From NCBI RefSeq assembly GCF_001404985.1, contig NZ_JRLF01000010.1, positions 1 to 64,000 of the forward strand: a stretch of DNA of 64,000 bases. Reading direction: 5' to 3'. This DNA is from Flavobacterium aquidurense. Lineage in GTDB: Bacteria; Bacteroidota; Bacteroidia; Flavobacteriales; Flavobacteriaceae. The notes beneath the pieces were generated by a model. That model worked only from the letters and a program-made list of their open reading frames with translations. It had not been told where the DNA came from and made no database searches. Of the stretch, positions 44,521-56,400 are shown piece by piece. The translations under genes and the position numbers were made by a program. Each line of letters starts with the position of its first letter. The stretch's first letter is position 1.

Positions 44521-44564
44521 AAACAGCAAACAAAATGACTTTTAAATCATTCTCTTTGCTGTTT
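44521..44564 (-). terminator. Terminator of the LamG gene
   Basis: Arms AAACAGCAAA and TTTGCTGTTT (10 bp) with an imperfect inner pairing, just 3' of the minus-strand gene ending at 44606. Confidence 0.5.
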
Positions 44565-44605
44565 TTAAATTTCTTTTATTTTTTAAAACTCAAAATAATT
44601 AAATT

Positions 44606-46324
44606 TTAGTTTTTAATCAATTTAACAGTTTTTGACTGATTTTTTTCATTCGTTATCTTTAATAGATAAATTCCGTTTGGAGTGTTTCCTAAATTTAATG
44701 TAGTAGTTCCAACATTCACTTTTTGTGTTTGAATCGTTTTTCCTAATATATCAAATAAGACAGCTGTACCGTTACTATCACTATTGATAAAAAATGCACT
44801 ACTAGATGGATTTGGATATACTTTTAAACTAGAAATCCCATCTAAATTATGATCGTCTAAGCCAAGTGTTGTGCAAGTACTACCCGTTTGAATAATTGAA
44901 CCCGTTATCCAGTTAGAAGTGCTTGCTGACAAATCAAAATTTGTTAATGTACCATCATTTCCATTTCCACTTGAATCTGTCAAGGTTGCAACTGCTGAAT
45001 TATCTGCTCCTTCAACTCCTTGATTAAATTTATAATAATTTATCAATCCAGGTTGAGCACCTGATAATTCGCAATTCATATTGTTCTGGATTTCAGTCTG
45101 TGTTAAAACTTTATTCCAAATACGAACTTCATCCATTACACCACTAAATAGATTTCCGCCCGGGTCAAATGCTCCAATCCTTACTACATTTCCTACAAAG
45201 GGAGGCACGTTATTATTTTCAGAAATAGCAACGCCATTTTTATACAATATCATTGTAGAAGTAGCTAAATCATAAGTTACAGCAACATGATACCAGGTAT
45301 CTGCATTTAATGGTTCACTATCTTCTACTGCATCCCATTGTCCATTATGTCCGGAAGATAATACACCACCAGGTACATAAATTGCATGCTCGCCTTCTAC
45401 ACCGCCACCTGAAATAATATTATTTACCGGTGAAAAATCATTTATTTTTATCCAGGCTTCTTTGGTATACGTTGTAGGCATATTATTAGGAAGTTCTACA
45501 TAACCTCCTTGAAACTCTAAGGAAGTACCATTAAGATCAACAACATTTACCTGTACTTCAGTACGTAAGCTTTCACAAGATACAGTTTGAGAAACATAAT
45601 ACAATCCTGTTGATAAAGGAGTTGTAGCAGCTAATGGACTACCACCAACAGCGTCAGCATACCATTTAATGTCAGTTCCAGTTGCTACTAAATCAGACAC
45701 TTTTGAATTGATATTTAATTTTTGAGTTGAAGCTACTGTGGCTTCAGGAGTTGTACATATACCCACAGTACTTGTAAGTGAAGGAACCACAATGTTGTTC
45801 TGAAGACCCGCTATCCTAAAACTATAAGTTACACCTATCTTAATGAATGCAGTAGGCTTTAACGAAAATTCCTGTTCAGTAAATTTATTTTGACCAGTAT
45901 CTAAGCTTATCACTCTATTTGAATCTGCGCTTAAAAATAAACCTGGGACAAACATACCAGGACTTGCTGTAGAAATTTGCTGTGTAGTTGCTGTTTCATG
46001 AGCTAAATCAGGATTAATTTCGAAAGTAAATGGAGAATTCGAAATTAAAATGCTTTGCCAGCTGTTTCCGTTATTCTCAGAAAATTCAATCTTCGAGTTT
46101 ATACTTACAGTGCCCGTACTACCAGTAGAATACTCTTCTGCAGCTATTCTAATTCTTAAAGCGTCAAAGTTATTGATTTCTACAGCAGTATTAAGTGGGG
46201 CTTTCCAGGTAGCAGTAGTTTCGCTACCATTATTATTTCGCCAACGATAAGCTGAAATTCTTGTATTTGCATTCGCAAAAAAGAAATTAGCAAGCAGTAA
46301 TGTAAAGAGTAAAGTTTTATTCAT
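44606..46324 (-). CDS. T9SS-secreted LamG-domain surface protein
   Basis: 572 residues with a signal peptide (MNKTLLFTLLLANFFFANA). An N-terminal beta-sandwich region (about 20-175) is followed by an Ig-like repeat (about 195-265: TDIKWYADAVGG..LYYVSQTVSC), a LamG/concanavalin domain (about 270-450: SLEFQGGYVELPNNM, EAWIKINDF, TWYHVAVTYDL, GVMDEVRIWNK) and a type A T9SS tail (from SSLKVYPNPSSSAF to TVKLIKN). It should be exported to the cell surface by the type IX system and bind or act on glycans. It begins 29 bp after the lnt-like gene ends, so the two are probably co-transcribed. Confidence 0.92.
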   Translation of the reverse strand: MNKTLLFTLLLANFFFANANTRISAYRWRNNNGSETTATWKAPLNTAVEINNFDALRIRIAAEEYSTGSTGTVSINSKIEFSENNGNSWQSILISNSPFTFEINPDLAHETATTQQISTASPGMFVPGLFLSADSNRVISLDTGQNKFTEQEFSLKPTAFIKIGVTYSFRIAGLQNNIVVPSLTSTVGICTTPEATVASTQKLNINSKVSDLVATGTDIKWYADAVGGSPLAATTPLSTGLYYVSQTVSCESLRTEVQVNVVDLNGTSLEFQGGYVELPNNMPTTYTKEAWIKINDFSPVNNIISGGGVEGEHAIYVPGGVLSSGHNGQWDAVEDSEPLNADTWYHVAVTYDLATSTMILYKNGVAISENNNVPPFVGNVVRIGAFDPGGNLFSGVMDEVRIWNKVLTQTEIQNNMNCELSGAQPGLINYYKFNQGVEGADNSAVATLTDSSGNGNDGTLTNFDLSASTSNWITGSIIQTGSTCTTLGLDDHNLDGISSLKVYPNPSSSAFFINSDSNGTAVLFDILGKTIQTQKVNVGTTTLNLGNTPNGIYLLKITNEKNQSKTVKLIKN

Positions 46325-46353
46325 ATTTTAAATTTAATTAAATTAATTATTTG

Positions 46354-47895
46354 TTATTTTTTTAATTCTTCATGTGTGTCTGCTCTTATAGTTTTAGGTT
46401 TTATATATGTTAAATAAATGAATACATAAATGATAAGAAGTATATTAAATAATAAAGGATACTTCGTAAATAATGATAAATTAGTGTTGGGCTGAATAGA
46501 CCCTAAAACCAATGTACTACTTGTGTCTTTTTTTTCTGATACAATTGTTCCATCACTATTTATAATAGCATTAATACCACAATTATTGGCCACAGCAATA
46601 TCTTTACGATTTTCTACCGCTTGTAATCGAGCGTAATAGAAATGAAGATCTGAAATGTAATTATCTTTAAACCAACCATCATTACTAAAATTAAATAAGA
46701 CGTTAGCACCACTTCGTACTTGTTCTGAGCTACAATTTTCAGAAACAACTTCATTGCAGATTAAATTTCCGGCTTTCCCAAATTTCGTTTGAATCGGCAC
46801 TTGATTTTTACCTCTTGACAGAACAAAACCTTCCTGACTCAAAAAAGGAATCAAAAAATTCCCTAAAGGTTCCTCAATACCTTTTAGCAAAATTTGTTTA
46901 TTGTAAATTCCACTTACCTTATTGTATTTATCAATATAAAAAACAGAATTAAAAAGTTTTTTGTCCTCGCTGTTTTCATTATTAATACCAATGACGTGAG
47001 TAATGTTTTGGGTATTGCTTATTCTTACAATTTCTTTTAGAAGATCATCTTCATTTGAATAGGTCCAAGGCAATGCTGTCTCCGGCCAAATAATAAAATC
47101 AGGCTCGAGTTTCGTAGCGTCCTTACATAGCTGAAAATATTTATTAGCAAATGCGTCACCATTTTCACTATTCCATTTTGTTTCAGGATTTGTATTATCT
47201 GACACTATAGCAACTTTAAATGATCTCCCAGCAAATATGGGTGAATAACTATAATAGAAAATACTTCCTACTACAAACATTAAAAATAAAATAGAGCCAC
47301 TATATATTAGATACAGTTGCTTTTTTTGCAAATAAAATTCGGCCAAAAAAAGATTTATTAAGATCGTTAAAAAGCTTAATAAAGCTAATCCACCAATACT
47401 AGTTAGCTGAAGAAAATAAATATTTGTAACAAAAGAAAAACCAATTCTGAAATAATGTAAAGGAAAAGATTGCAATACAAATGCTAAAACAGATTCTAAA
47501 ACTGTCCATACTGCAGATATACACAATCTATTTAAAAATAATGATCTAGTTGATTTCGTATTTTTTATATAAATATTTGCAATAATCCAGTAAACTAAAG
47601 AGAAATAAAGTCCTAAAAAAATACTACTGATAAGATAAACAAAAATTCCATAAAGAAACCCATTTCCTGTATAATGATTAATTCCCTTTATCATCCAGAA
47701 GAACATGCCTAATCCAATTCCAAAACCAAAGAGAAAACCATTAAGGATTGATCGGATTTTTGAACTTTCATTTAGTAAGATGAATAATGGAACGACGCTA
47801 AAACAAACGATTAAAATCGAAAGATGAGTATTGGCAAAATTAAGTGCCAATCCAGAAAACAACAATATAATAGAAATTTTTAAGTTTTTTCCCAT
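46354..47895 (-). CDS. lnt: Apolipoprotein N-acyltransferase-like enzyme
   Basis: 513 residues, with about eight N-terminal transmembrane helices and a C-terminal nitrilase domain. Catalytic triad positions: Glu in IWPETALPW, Lys in YNKQILLKG, Cys in GNLICNEVVSE (usual ICYE; here Tyr is Asn). The motif NFSNDGWF also matches Lnt. Lnt adds the third acyl chain to lipoprotein Cys in the inner membrane. The Tyr-to-Asn change and pairing with a secreted LamG gene leave open that this is a divergent second copy with a special substrate. Confidence 0.85.
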   Translation of the reverse strand: MGKNLKISIILLFSGLALNFANTHLSILIVCFSVVPLFILLNESSKIRSILNGFLFGFGIGLGMFFWMIKGINHYTGNGFLYGIFVYLISSIFLGLYFSLVYWIIANIYIKNTKSTRSLFLNRLCISAVWTVLESVLAFVLQSFPLHYFRIGFSFVTNIYFLQLTSIGGLALLSFLTILINLFLAEFYLQKKQLYLIYSGSILFLMFVVGSIFYYSYSPIFAGRSFKVAIVSDNTNPETKWNSENGDAFANKYFQLCKDATKLEPDFIIWPETALPWTYSNEDDLLKEIVRISNTQNITHVIGINNENSEDKKLFNSVFYIDKYNKVSGIYNKQILLKGIEEPLGNFLIPFLSQEGFVLSRGKNQVPIQTKFGKAGNLICNEVVSENCSSEQVRSGANVLFNFSNDGWFKDNYISDLHFYYARLQAVENRKDIAVANNCGINAIINSDGTIVSEKKDTSSTLVLGSIQPNTNLSLFTKYPLLFNILLIIYVFIYLTYIKPKTIRADTHEELKK

Positions 47896-48245
47896 TTTTC
47901 ATGATTTAAAATCAAAACCTACATCAACTTTAACACATTCTAGCAAGTAAATATAATATTTTAACATTCAAAAAAATTGGTTTTGTTTTTAGTCGTCTGA
48001 ATATTTATACCCTAAAAAGTCTCTTTTAGCCGTTAAAAAACGCTATACAAATTGATTCCCCTTCCAATTAAACACATACATAGATAATAATCAACTACTT
48101 ATAAAAACAATAAATAAAAAAAAACATAATTTTATTACTTTGAAATAATAAAATTAAATTTTAAAAAAAGAACACTAAAATTGAAGATGTAAAATAAGCT
48201 TTACAAGGAAGTGAACCCTTTTTCTTTAAGCCACACTCCTATTAA

Positions 48246-48323
48246 ATGAAGTATTCCTTAACACTTGATAACTACAAGAGTAAATCTAAATTTATCAAAG
48301 AATATAAAAAAAGCACTAATTAA
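48246..48323 (+). CDS. Possible 25-aa peptide overlapping a terminator
   Basis: ATG-started frame encoding a basic peptide (MKYSLTLDNYKSKSKF then IKEYKKSTN). Its last codons and TAA lie in the left arm of the hairpin at 48306-48340, the usual place of a terminator for a tiny gene. No -7 box with a full match is seen upstream. The call rests on the free-standing terminator, which otherwise has no gene to end. It could also be a small noncoding RNA. Confidence 0.3.
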   Translation: MKYSLTLDNYKSKSKFIKEYKKSTN

Positions 48324-48340
48324 ATATTAGTGCTTTTTTT
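48306..48340. terminator. Orphan intrinsic terminator
   Basis: 15-bp stem AAAAAAAGCACTAAT / ATTAGTGCTTTTTTT with loop TAAAT. It is far from the annotated genes on either side, so it implies a short transcript here. Confidence 0.7.
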
Positions 48341-48509
48341 TAATTTGAATTAACCAACCTTGTAAGTTATTTTATTCCAAAAATCCCTACTTTATATTAG
48401 GAGATACCAATATTAGGATAATAAATTGCAAACGAGAAATATAGTCGATGAAAGTAAAACTAAATCAGTTGAAATACATTATTTAGGAATCAATTCTATT
48501 TTAAATAAA

Positions 48510-48535
48510 AAAGTCCCATTTAAAAATGGGACTTT
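48510..48535 (-). terminator. Terminator of the rpoBC-DUF3467 operon
   Basis: Stem AAGTCCCATTT / AAATGGGACTT, then T-rich on the minus strand, 7 bp past the DUF3467 stop. Confidence 0.75.
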
Positions 48536-48541
48536 AATAAT

Positions 48542-48853
48542 TTATGCTTGTCCCGTAGGACCAAAATTAAGCGGTATTGGTGCTTGTTCTGTCTCTTTGA
48601 TTTCGCCATGAGCGGCCTCAAAACGATGAATATTTTCTCCAATTGCTTTTAATAATCTTTTAGCATGTTGTGGTGTCAAGACAATTCTTGACTTTACCTT
48701 GGCTTTAGGAATACCCGGCATAATGCTCACAAAATCTAAAACAAACTCTGATGATGAGTGGTTGATTATTGCAAGATTAGAATAAATTCCTTCTGCAATT
48801 GTTTCGTCTAGCTCAATATTAATTTGCTCTTGTTGTTGTTTCGGATTACTCAT
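48542..48853 (-). CDS. DUF3467 family protein
   Basis: 103 residues: acidic start INIELDETIAEGIYSNLAIINHSSSEFVLDF, then PKAKVKSRIVLTPQHAKRLLKAIGENI. This is the DUF3467 pattern, a small cytosolic protein found mainly in Bacteroidetes next to rpoC. Function unknown; the constant link to RNA polymerase genes suggests a role in transcription. It starts 10 bp after the rpoC stop. Confidence 0.9.
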   Translation of the reverse strand: MSNPKQQQEQINIELDETIAEGIYSNLAIINHSSSEFVLDFVSIMPGIPKAKVKSRIVLTPQHAKRLLKAIGENIHRFEAAHGEIKETEQAPIPLNFGPTGQA

Positions 48854-48863
48854 AGTTTCCTAA

Positions 48864-51800
48864 TTAATAGATATATTCTTCTTTATTAGCCATCATTTCA
48901 TTGTAATCATCTTTAGATCCAACGATAGTGTTATCGTATTCTCTCATACCAGTTCCTGCAGGAATTCTGTGTCCAACAATTACATTTTCTTTCAATCCTT
49001 CTAAATCATCTACTTTACCAGCTACAGCAGCTTCGTTAAGTACTTTTGTTGTTTCCTGGAAGGAAGCAGCAGAGATGAATGATTTAGTTTGTAGCGAAGC
49101 TCTTGTAATACCTTGTAAAACTGGCGTTGCAGTTGCAGTAATTACATCTCTAGCTACAACTAGATTTTTATCATTTCGTTTCAACAATGAATTTTCATCA
49201 CGTAAATCACGAGGCGAAATAATCTGACCTGGTTTCAATACAGCAGAATCTCCTGAATCTTCAACTACTTTCATACCATATAATTTATCGTTTTGAACGA
49301 TGAAATCTTTAGTATGAATTAATTGATCTTCTAAGAACAATGTATCTCCTGGATCCTGAACTCTTACTTTACGCATCATTTGACGAATAACTACCTCAAA
49401 GTGCTTGTCATTAATTTTTACCCCTTGTAAACGGTATACCTCTTGAATTTCATTTACCAAGTACTGTTGAACAGCAGCTGGTCCTTGAATTCTTAAGATG
49501 TCATCTGGTGTAATTGCACCGTCAGACAATGGCACTCCTGCTCTTACGAAGTCATTTTCCTGTACTAAGATTTGGCTAGAAAGTTTAACTAAATACTTTT
49601 TAATCTCACCAAATTTAGATTCGATAACAATTTCACGGTTACCTCTTTTGATTTTTCCAAAAGATACAACACCATCAATTTCAGAAACAACCGCTGGGTT
49701 AGAAGGGTTACGAGCCTCAAGCAACTCAGTAATTCTTGGTAAACCTCCCGTGATATCGCCTGCTTTAGAAGAACGACGTGGAATTTTCACTAATACTTTA
49801 CCTGCTTTAATTTTCTCACCGTTCTCAACCATAAGGTGAGCTCCTACTGGTAAGTTATACGAACGAATCAATTCACCTTCTTTACCGTAAACCAATAAAG
49901 TTGGAATTAATTTTTTATTTCTTGCTTCAGAAATTACTTTTTCCTGGAATCCTGTTTGCTCATCGATTTCAACCATGAACGATTGTCCTTGCTCTAAATC
50001 CTCGTAAGCAATCTTACCAGTAAATTCAGAAACAATTACACCATTATATGGATCCCACTTACAGATCACAGATCCTTTAGTAACTACTTCACCGTCCTTA
50101 ACGAAAATACTAGATCCGTAAGGAATATTGTGTGTATTTAAGACGATTCCAGTTTTCTCGTCAACTAATTTTAACTCAGTTGAACGTGATACTACGATAT
50201 CTACCGCATTACCTTCACTGTCTTCACCTTTTACAGTTTTTAAATCTTCAATCTCAAGTCTACCGTTGAATCTTGTAACAATACTAGACTCTTCAGAAAT
50301 ACCTCCGGCAACCCCTCCAACGTGGAACGTACGAAGTGTTAACTGTGTACCTGGTTCTCCAATAGACTGAGCAGCAATAACTCCTACAGCTTCACCTCTT
50401 TGTGTCATCTTACCAGTAGCTAAGTTTCTACCGTAACATTTAGCACAAATACCTTTTAAAGCTTCACAAGTTAATGGAGATCTTACTTCTACTCTTTCAA
50501 TCGGAGAAGCTTCGATAACTCTCATGATTGCTTCAGTAATTTGTTGTCCGGATTCAACCAGAACTTCATTAGTAAGAGGATTAATAACATCTTGCAATGC
50601 AACACGTCCTAAAATTCTTTCTCCTAAAGATTCAACAATTTCCTCATTTTTCTTCAAAGCAGAAACTTCAACACCTCTTAATGTTCCACAATCTTCGATG
50701 TTAACAATAACATCTTGTGATACGTCATGAAGCCTTCTTGTTAAGTATCCAGCATCGGCAGTTTTAAGAGCAGTATCCGCAAGTCCTTTACGAGCACCGT
50801 GAGTAGAAATGAAGTACTCAAGGATCGAAAGACCTTCCTTAAAGTTAGAAAGAATCGGGTTTTCAATAATCTCACCACCACCGGCAGTAGATTTTTTAGG
50901 CTTAGCCATCAAACCACGCATACCTGTTAACTGACGAATCTGTTCCTTAGAACCCCTCGCCCCAGAGTCAAGCATCATATATACAGAGTTGAAACCTTGT
51001 TGGTCTTCTCTAATATTTTTCATTGCTAATTCTGTTAACTGAGCATTTGCAGAAGTCCATACGTCAATAACCTGGTTGTAACGCTCGTTATTGGTAATAA
51101 GACCCATGTTATAATTCACAGAAATACCTTCAACTTGCTCTCTGGCATCTGCAATTAATTTAGTTTTTTGTTCTGGAATTCTAATATCACCTAAAGAGAA
51201 TGATAATCCTCCTCTAAATGCGAATTTATAACCCATATCTTTCATATTGTCCAAGAAAGCAGCAGTAGTAGGTACATTAGTCACACTTAAAATGTGTCCA
51301 ATAATATCTCTAAGGTTTTTCTTAGTCAATACATCATTGATATATCCGGCTGCTTCAGGTACTACTTCGTTAAATAATACACGTCCTGCAGTTGTTTGGA
51401 TAATTTTGTATACCAATTCTCCGGCTTCATTAAAATCTTTTGCTCTAATTTTCACACGAGCATTCAATTCTAATCTTCCTTCGTTTAATGCAATATTTAC
51501 TTCTTCAGCAGAATAGAATGTTAAGTCTTGACCTAAAATTATGTGTTCTGGTGTAGAGATACGTTCTTTGGTCATATAATATAGACCCAAGACCATATCC
51601 TGAGAAGGTACAGTAATTGGAGCACCATTTGCAGGATTCAGGATATTGTGAGAAGCCAACATTAATAATTGTGCCTCTAAAATAGCCTCTGGTCCTAATG
51701 GTAAGTGAACTGCCATCTGATCCCCATCAAAATCGGCGTTGAAAGCCGTACATACTAATGGGTGTAATTGGATCGCTTTTCCTTCAATTAATTTTGGTTG

Positions 51801-53174
51801 AAAAGCTTGGATACCAAGTCTGTGCAACGTAGGAGCACGGTTAAGTAATACCGGGTGACCTTTAATTACATTTTCAAGGATATCCCAAACTACCGGCTCT
51901 TTTTTGTCTATAATTTTCTTAGCAGATTTTACTGTTTTAACAATACCTCTTTCAATCAATTTACGGATAACGAAAGGTTTGTATAACTCAGATGCCATAT
52001 CTTTTGGCAATCCGCATTCGAATAATTTTAATTCAGGACCAACAACAATTACCGAACGAGCAGAATAATCCACACGTTTTCCAAGTAAGTTTTGACGGAA
52101 ACGTCCTTGCTTACCTTTTAAGGAATCAGATAATGATTTTAATGGTCTGTTAGATTCTGTTTTAACAGCAGAAGCTTTACGCGTGTTGTCAAATAATGAA
52201 TCTACAGATTCCTGTAACATACGTTTCTCGTTTCTTAAGATAACTTCCGGAGCTTTAATCTCCATTAATCTTTTCAGACGGTTGTTACGGATGATTACAC
52301 GACGGTATAAATCATTTAAATCTGAAGTTGCAAAACGACCTCCATCAAGTGGCACAAGCGGACGTAATTCTGGTGGAATAACAGGAACCACTTTCATAAT
52401 CATCCACTCAGGACGGTTTTCGCGGTTTAAGTTAGACTCACGGAAAGACTCAACAACTTGTAATCTTTTTAAAGCTTCAGTTTTACGTTGTTTAGATGTT
52501 TCATTGTTAGCACTATGTCTCAATTGGTAAGACAACTCATCTAAGTCGATACGTGCTAATAAATCCATAATACATTCTGCTCCCATTTTGGCAACAAATT
52601 TATTAGGATCCATGTCATCTAAATATTGGTTTTCCTGCGGAAGAGTATCTAAAATATTCAAATATTCTTCTTCAGTTAAGAAATCTAATCTTTGTAATGA
52701 TTCTCCATCTGCATTTTTAGCAATACCTGCCTGAATTACTACATATCTTTCGTAGTAAATGATCATATCTAATTTCTTAGATGGAAGACCAAGGATATAA
52801 CCAATTTTGTTTGGAAGAGAACGGAAGTACCAGATATGAGCAATTGGCACAACAAGGTTGATGTGTCCTACTCTGTCACGACGTACTTTTTTCTCCGTAA
52901 CTTCAACACCACAACGGTCGCAAATAATACCTTTGTAACGAATTCTTTTATATTTACCACAAGCACACTCAAAATCCTTAACAGGTCCGAAGATTCTTTC
53001 GCAGAAAAGTCCGTCACGTTCTGGTTTGTGAGTTCTGTAGTTGATCGTTTCTGGTTTCAAAACCTCTCCTCTTGATTCTTTCAAGATAGATTCAGGTGAA
53101 GCCAATCCAATTGAGATTTTATTAAATCTTTTAACCGGATTTTTATCTTTATTATTATTTCTATTATTCATCAT
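48864..53174 (-). CDS. rpoC: RNA polymerase beta' subunit
   Basis: 1436 residues. Zinc-binding [20 protein letters not shown] near residue 70, the catalytic magnesium loop [15 protein letters not shown] near 455, the trigger-loop region and the second zinc ribbon ending CAKCYG. It is the catalytic large subunit of core RNA polymerase. It follows rpoB with an unusually long 267-bp gap that contains a hairpin. Confidence 0.98.
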   Translation of the reverse strand: MMNNRNNNKDKNPVKRFNKISIGLASPESILKESRGEVLKPETINYRTHKPERDGLFCERIFGPVKDFECACGKYKRIRYKGIICDRCGVEVTEKKVRRDRVGHINLVVPIAHIWYFRSLPNKIGYILGLPSKKLDMIIYYERYVVIQAGIAKNADGESLQRLDFLTEEEYLNILDTLPQENQYLDDMDPNKFVAKMGAECIMDLLARIDLDELSYQLRHSANNETSKQRKTEALKRLQVVESFRESNLNRENRPEWMIMKVVPVIPPELRPLVPLDGGRFATSDLNDLYRRVIIRNNRLKRLMEIKAPEVILRNEKRMLQESVDSLFDNTRKASAVKTESNRPLKSLSDSLKGKQGRFRQNLLGKRVDYSARSVIVVGPELKLFECGLPKDMASELYKPFVIRKLIERGIVKTVKSAKKIIDKKEPVVWDILENVIKGHPVLLNRAPTLHRLGIQAFQPKLIEGKAIQLHPLVCTAFNADFDGDQMAVHLPLGPEAILEAQLLMLASHNILNPANGAPITVPSQDMVLGLYYMTKERISTPEHIILGQDLTFYSAEEVNIALNEGRLELNARVKIRAKDFNEAGELVYKIIQTTAGRVLFNEVVPEAAGYINDVLTKKNLRDIIGHILSVTNVPTTAAFLDNMKDMGYKFAFRGGLSFSLGDIRIPEQKTKLIADAREQVEGISVNYNMGLITNNERYNQVIDVWTSANAQLTELAMKNIREDQQGFNSVYMMLDSGARGSKEQIRQLTGMRGLMAKPKKSTAGGGEIIENPILSNFKEGLSILEYFISTHGARKGLADTALKTADAGYLTRRLHDVSQDVIVNIEDCGTLRGVEVSALKKNEEIVESLGERILGRVALQDVINPLTNEVLVESGQQITEAIMRVIEASPIERVEVRSPLTCEALKGICAKCYGRNLATGKMTQRGEAVGVIAAQSIGEPGTQLTLRTFHVGGVAGGISEESSIVTRFNGRLEIEDLKTVKGEDSEGNAVDIVVSRSTELKLVDEKTGIVLNTHNIPYGSSIFVKDGEVVTKGSVICKWDPYNGVIVSEFTGKIAYEDLEQGQSFMVEIDEQTGFQEKVISEARNKKLIPTLLVYGKEGELIRSYNLPVGAHLMVENGEKIKAGKVLVKIPRRSSKAGDITGGLPRITELLEARNPSNPAVVSEIDGVVSFGKIKRGNREIVIESKFGEIKKYLVKLSSQILVQENDFVRAGVPLSDGAITPDDILRIQGPAAVQQYLVNEIQEVYRLQGVKINDKHFEVVIRQMMRKVRVQDPGDTLFLEDQLIHTKDFIVQNDKLYGMKVVEDSGDSAVLKPGQIISPRDLRDENSLLKRNDKNLVVARDVITATATPVLQGITRASLQTKSFISAASFQETTKVLNEAAVAGKVDDLEGLKENVIVGHRIPAGTGMREYDNTIVGSKDDYNEMMANKEEYIY

Positions 53175-53387
53175 AGTTTTTACTATTGATTTATCTGCAA
53201 TTAAAAAATTGATTTTAACTAATAATTTCTCTTAAAAAATAAATTATTAGTCGCTACCACGGATTACTTCTCTAAACTTCAAACGTCAATTTTGAAGTGC
53301 TAATTATAAAACTTTTCAGGTTTAAATAAAAAATCGGAACGGTTTACGGGTATAAATCCTAAAAACTTTTATTTTAATAAACAGCTT

Positions 53388-53425
53388 CAGTCTCAGCTTT
53401 CAGTGCAAACTGAATACTGAGACTG
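53388..53425 (-). other. Hairpin in the rpoB-rpoC gap
   Basis: Nested stems CAGTCTCAG / CTGAGACTG and TTCAG / CTGAA. No T run follows on the minus strand, so it is more likely an RNA processing or stability element than a terminator. Confidence 0.45.
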
Positions 53426-53441
53426 TAACTTAAAACTTTAT

Positions 53442-56400
53442 TTATTCTTCTAAACGAATGTCAAGTCCAAGACCTTTTAATTCATGCATTAATACATTGA
53501 ATGATTCTGGTAATCCTGGTTCTGGCATAGATTCTCCCTTAACGATAGCCTCGTAAGTTTTAGCTCTACCAATAACGTCATCCGATTTAACTGTTAAGAT
53601 TTCACGTAGCGTACTTGATGCTCCATAAGCCTCAAGTGCCCAAACCTCCATCTCTCCAAAACGCTGACCTCCAAATTGAGCTTTACCTCCAAGTGGTTGT
53701 TGAGTGATCAACGAGTATGGTCCGATAGAACGTGCGTGCATCTTATCATCAACCATGTGTCCTAATTTAAGCATGTAAATTACTCCCACAGTTGCAGCTT
53801 GATGGAAACGCTCTCCAGTACCACCATCATAAAGGTGTGTATGTCCAAAACGTGGTACCCCAGCTTCATCAGTCAAAGCATTGATTTGATCTAAAGAAGC
53901 ACCATCAAAAATTGGAGTAGCAAATTTTCTACCTAAATTTTGTCCAGCCCATCCAAGAACAGTCTCATAAATCTGACCAATGTTCATACGTGAAGGTACC
54001 CCAAGTGGATTCAATACGATATCAACCGGTGTTCCGTCTTCAAGGAAAGGCATATCTTCATGACGAACGATTCTTGCAACAATACCTTTGTTACCGTGAC
54101 GTCCTGCCATTTTATCCCCTACTTTCAGTTTACGTTTTTTAGCGATGTAAATTTTCGCTAATTTCAAGATTCCAGATGGTAATTCATCTCCAACTGTAAT
54201 AGTGAATTTTTCTCTTCTTAAAGATCCTTGTAAGTCGTTCAGCTTAATTTTATAGTTATGAATTAAATCATTAACCATTTTGTTAGTAGCGTCATCGGCA
54301 ACCCATTGACCTTTGCTTAAGTGAGCAAAATCTTCTACTGCGTAAAGCATTTTTTGAGTATATTTTTTACCTTTTGGTAAAACTTCTTCACCCAAATCGT
54401 TCATTACACCCTGAGATGTTTTTCCGTTCACGATCAAGAATAATTTCTCAACCAATCTGTCTTTTAATTCAACAAATTTAGTTTCGAATTCCATTTCTAA
54501 AGCACCTAAAGCATCTTTATCCTGAGTACGTTTACGTTTATCTTTTACGGCTCTTGCAAATAATTTTTTGTCAAGAACTACACCGTGTAAAGATGGAGAA
54601 GCTTTTAATGAAGCATCTTTTACATCACCTGCTTTATCTCCGAAGATTGCACGAAGCAATTTCTCCTCAGGAGTAGGATCTGATTCTCCTTTTGGTGTAA
54701 TTTTTCCGATCAAAATGTCGCCAGGTTTAACCTCTGCTCCAATTCTGATCATACCGTTTTCATCTAAATCTTTAGTAGCTTCTTCAGAAACGTTAGGAAT
54801 ATCATTTGTTAACTCTTCATTTCCTAACTTAGTATCTCTAACCTCTAATGAATAATCATCAACGTGGATAGAAGTAAAAATATCATCACGAACTACTTTT
54901 TCAGAGATTACAATCGCATCCTCAAAGTTATACCCTTTCCATGGCATGAACGCAACTTTTAAGTTTCTACCTAAAGCTAATTCACCATTTTGAGTAGCAT
55001 ATCCTTCTGATAATACCTGACCAAGAATTACTCTGTCACCTTTTCTTACAATTGGTTTCAGGTTAATACTTGTTCCTTGATTGGTTTTTCTAAATTTAAT
55101 TAAGTTGTATGTTTTTTCATCAGCATCAAAACTTACCATTCTTTCTTCTTCAGTACGGTCGTATTTGATAGTAATGATGTTTGCATCAACATATTCTACA
55201 GTTCCATCTCCTTCAGCATTAATTAATACTCTTGAATCTGAAGCTACCTGACGCTCTAAACCTGTACCAACAATTGGTGCTTCCGGACGGATCAAAGGAA
55301 CCGCCTGACGCATCATGTTAGATCCCATCAAGGCTCTATTCGCATCATCATGTTCCAGGAAAGGAATTAATGAAGCCGAAATCGAAGCAATCTGGTTAGG
55401 CGCAACGTCTGTATAATGTACTGCAGAAGGTTCTACAACCGGGAAGTCACCTTCCTCACGAGCAATAACATTACTCGCTGTAATTTTACCTGTAGCATCC
55501 ATTTCAATGTTTGCCTGAGCAATCATTTTACCTTCTTCTTCTTCAGCACTTAAATAGATAGGTGTACTTTCTAAATCGACTACACCATCTGTAACTTTAC
55601 GGTAAGGAGTTTCGATGAAACCCATTCCGTTAACTTTTGCATAAACACCAAGAGATGAAATCAAACCAATGTTTGGTCCCTCTGGAGTTTCAATCGGACA
55701 TAAACGACCATAGTGTGTATAGTGAACGTCACGAACCTCGAAACCAGCTCTCTCTCTCGAAAGTCCACCAGGTCCAAGGGCAGAAAGTCTTCTTTTGTGC
55801 GTAATCTCAGCTAATGGATTCGTTTGATCCATGAATTGAGATAACTGGTTTGTACCAAAGAAAGAGTTGATAACCGATGATAATGTTTTAGCATTAATCA
55901 AATCGATTGGTGTAAACACCTCGTTATCTCTAACGTTCATTCTCTCACGAATAGTTCTAGCCATACGTGCTAAACCAACACCGAATTGTTGAGACAATTG
56001 TTCTCCAACTGTTCTAACACGACGGTTTGATAAGTGATCAATATCATCAATCTCTGCTTTAGAGTTGATCAATTCGATCAAATATTTTACAATGGTAATA
56101 ATATCTTCTTTGGTAAGCACTTGCTTCTCCATAGGGATATCTAAACCAAGTTTTTTGTTCATTCTGTAACGACCAACTTCACCTAAGTTATAACGTTGAT
56201 CAGAGAAGAACAATTTATCTATAATACCACGAGCAGTTTCTTCATCAGGCGGTTCTGCATTACGCAATTGTCTGTAGATGTGCTCAACAGCTTCTTTTTC
56301 AGAGTTTGTTGGATCTTTTTGTAACGTATTGTGGATAATAGCATAATCTGCCTGATTATTATCCTCTTTGTGTAACAAAATAGATTTAACGTTAGAATCA

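Larger units (their letters stand above)
47896..48541. other. Intergenic region with a possible mini-gene and terminators
   Basis: 646 bp between lnt (minus) and the DUF3467 gene end. I see a possible 25-codon frame at 48246-48323 and two hairpins at 48306-48340 and 48510-48535. The rest is A+T-rich, with no other signal. Confidence 0.4.

Noticed and set aside
48426..48611. Plus-strand open frame of 61 codons
   Set aside because: It runs across the operon terminator and antisense into the DUF3467 gene, with no family pattern.
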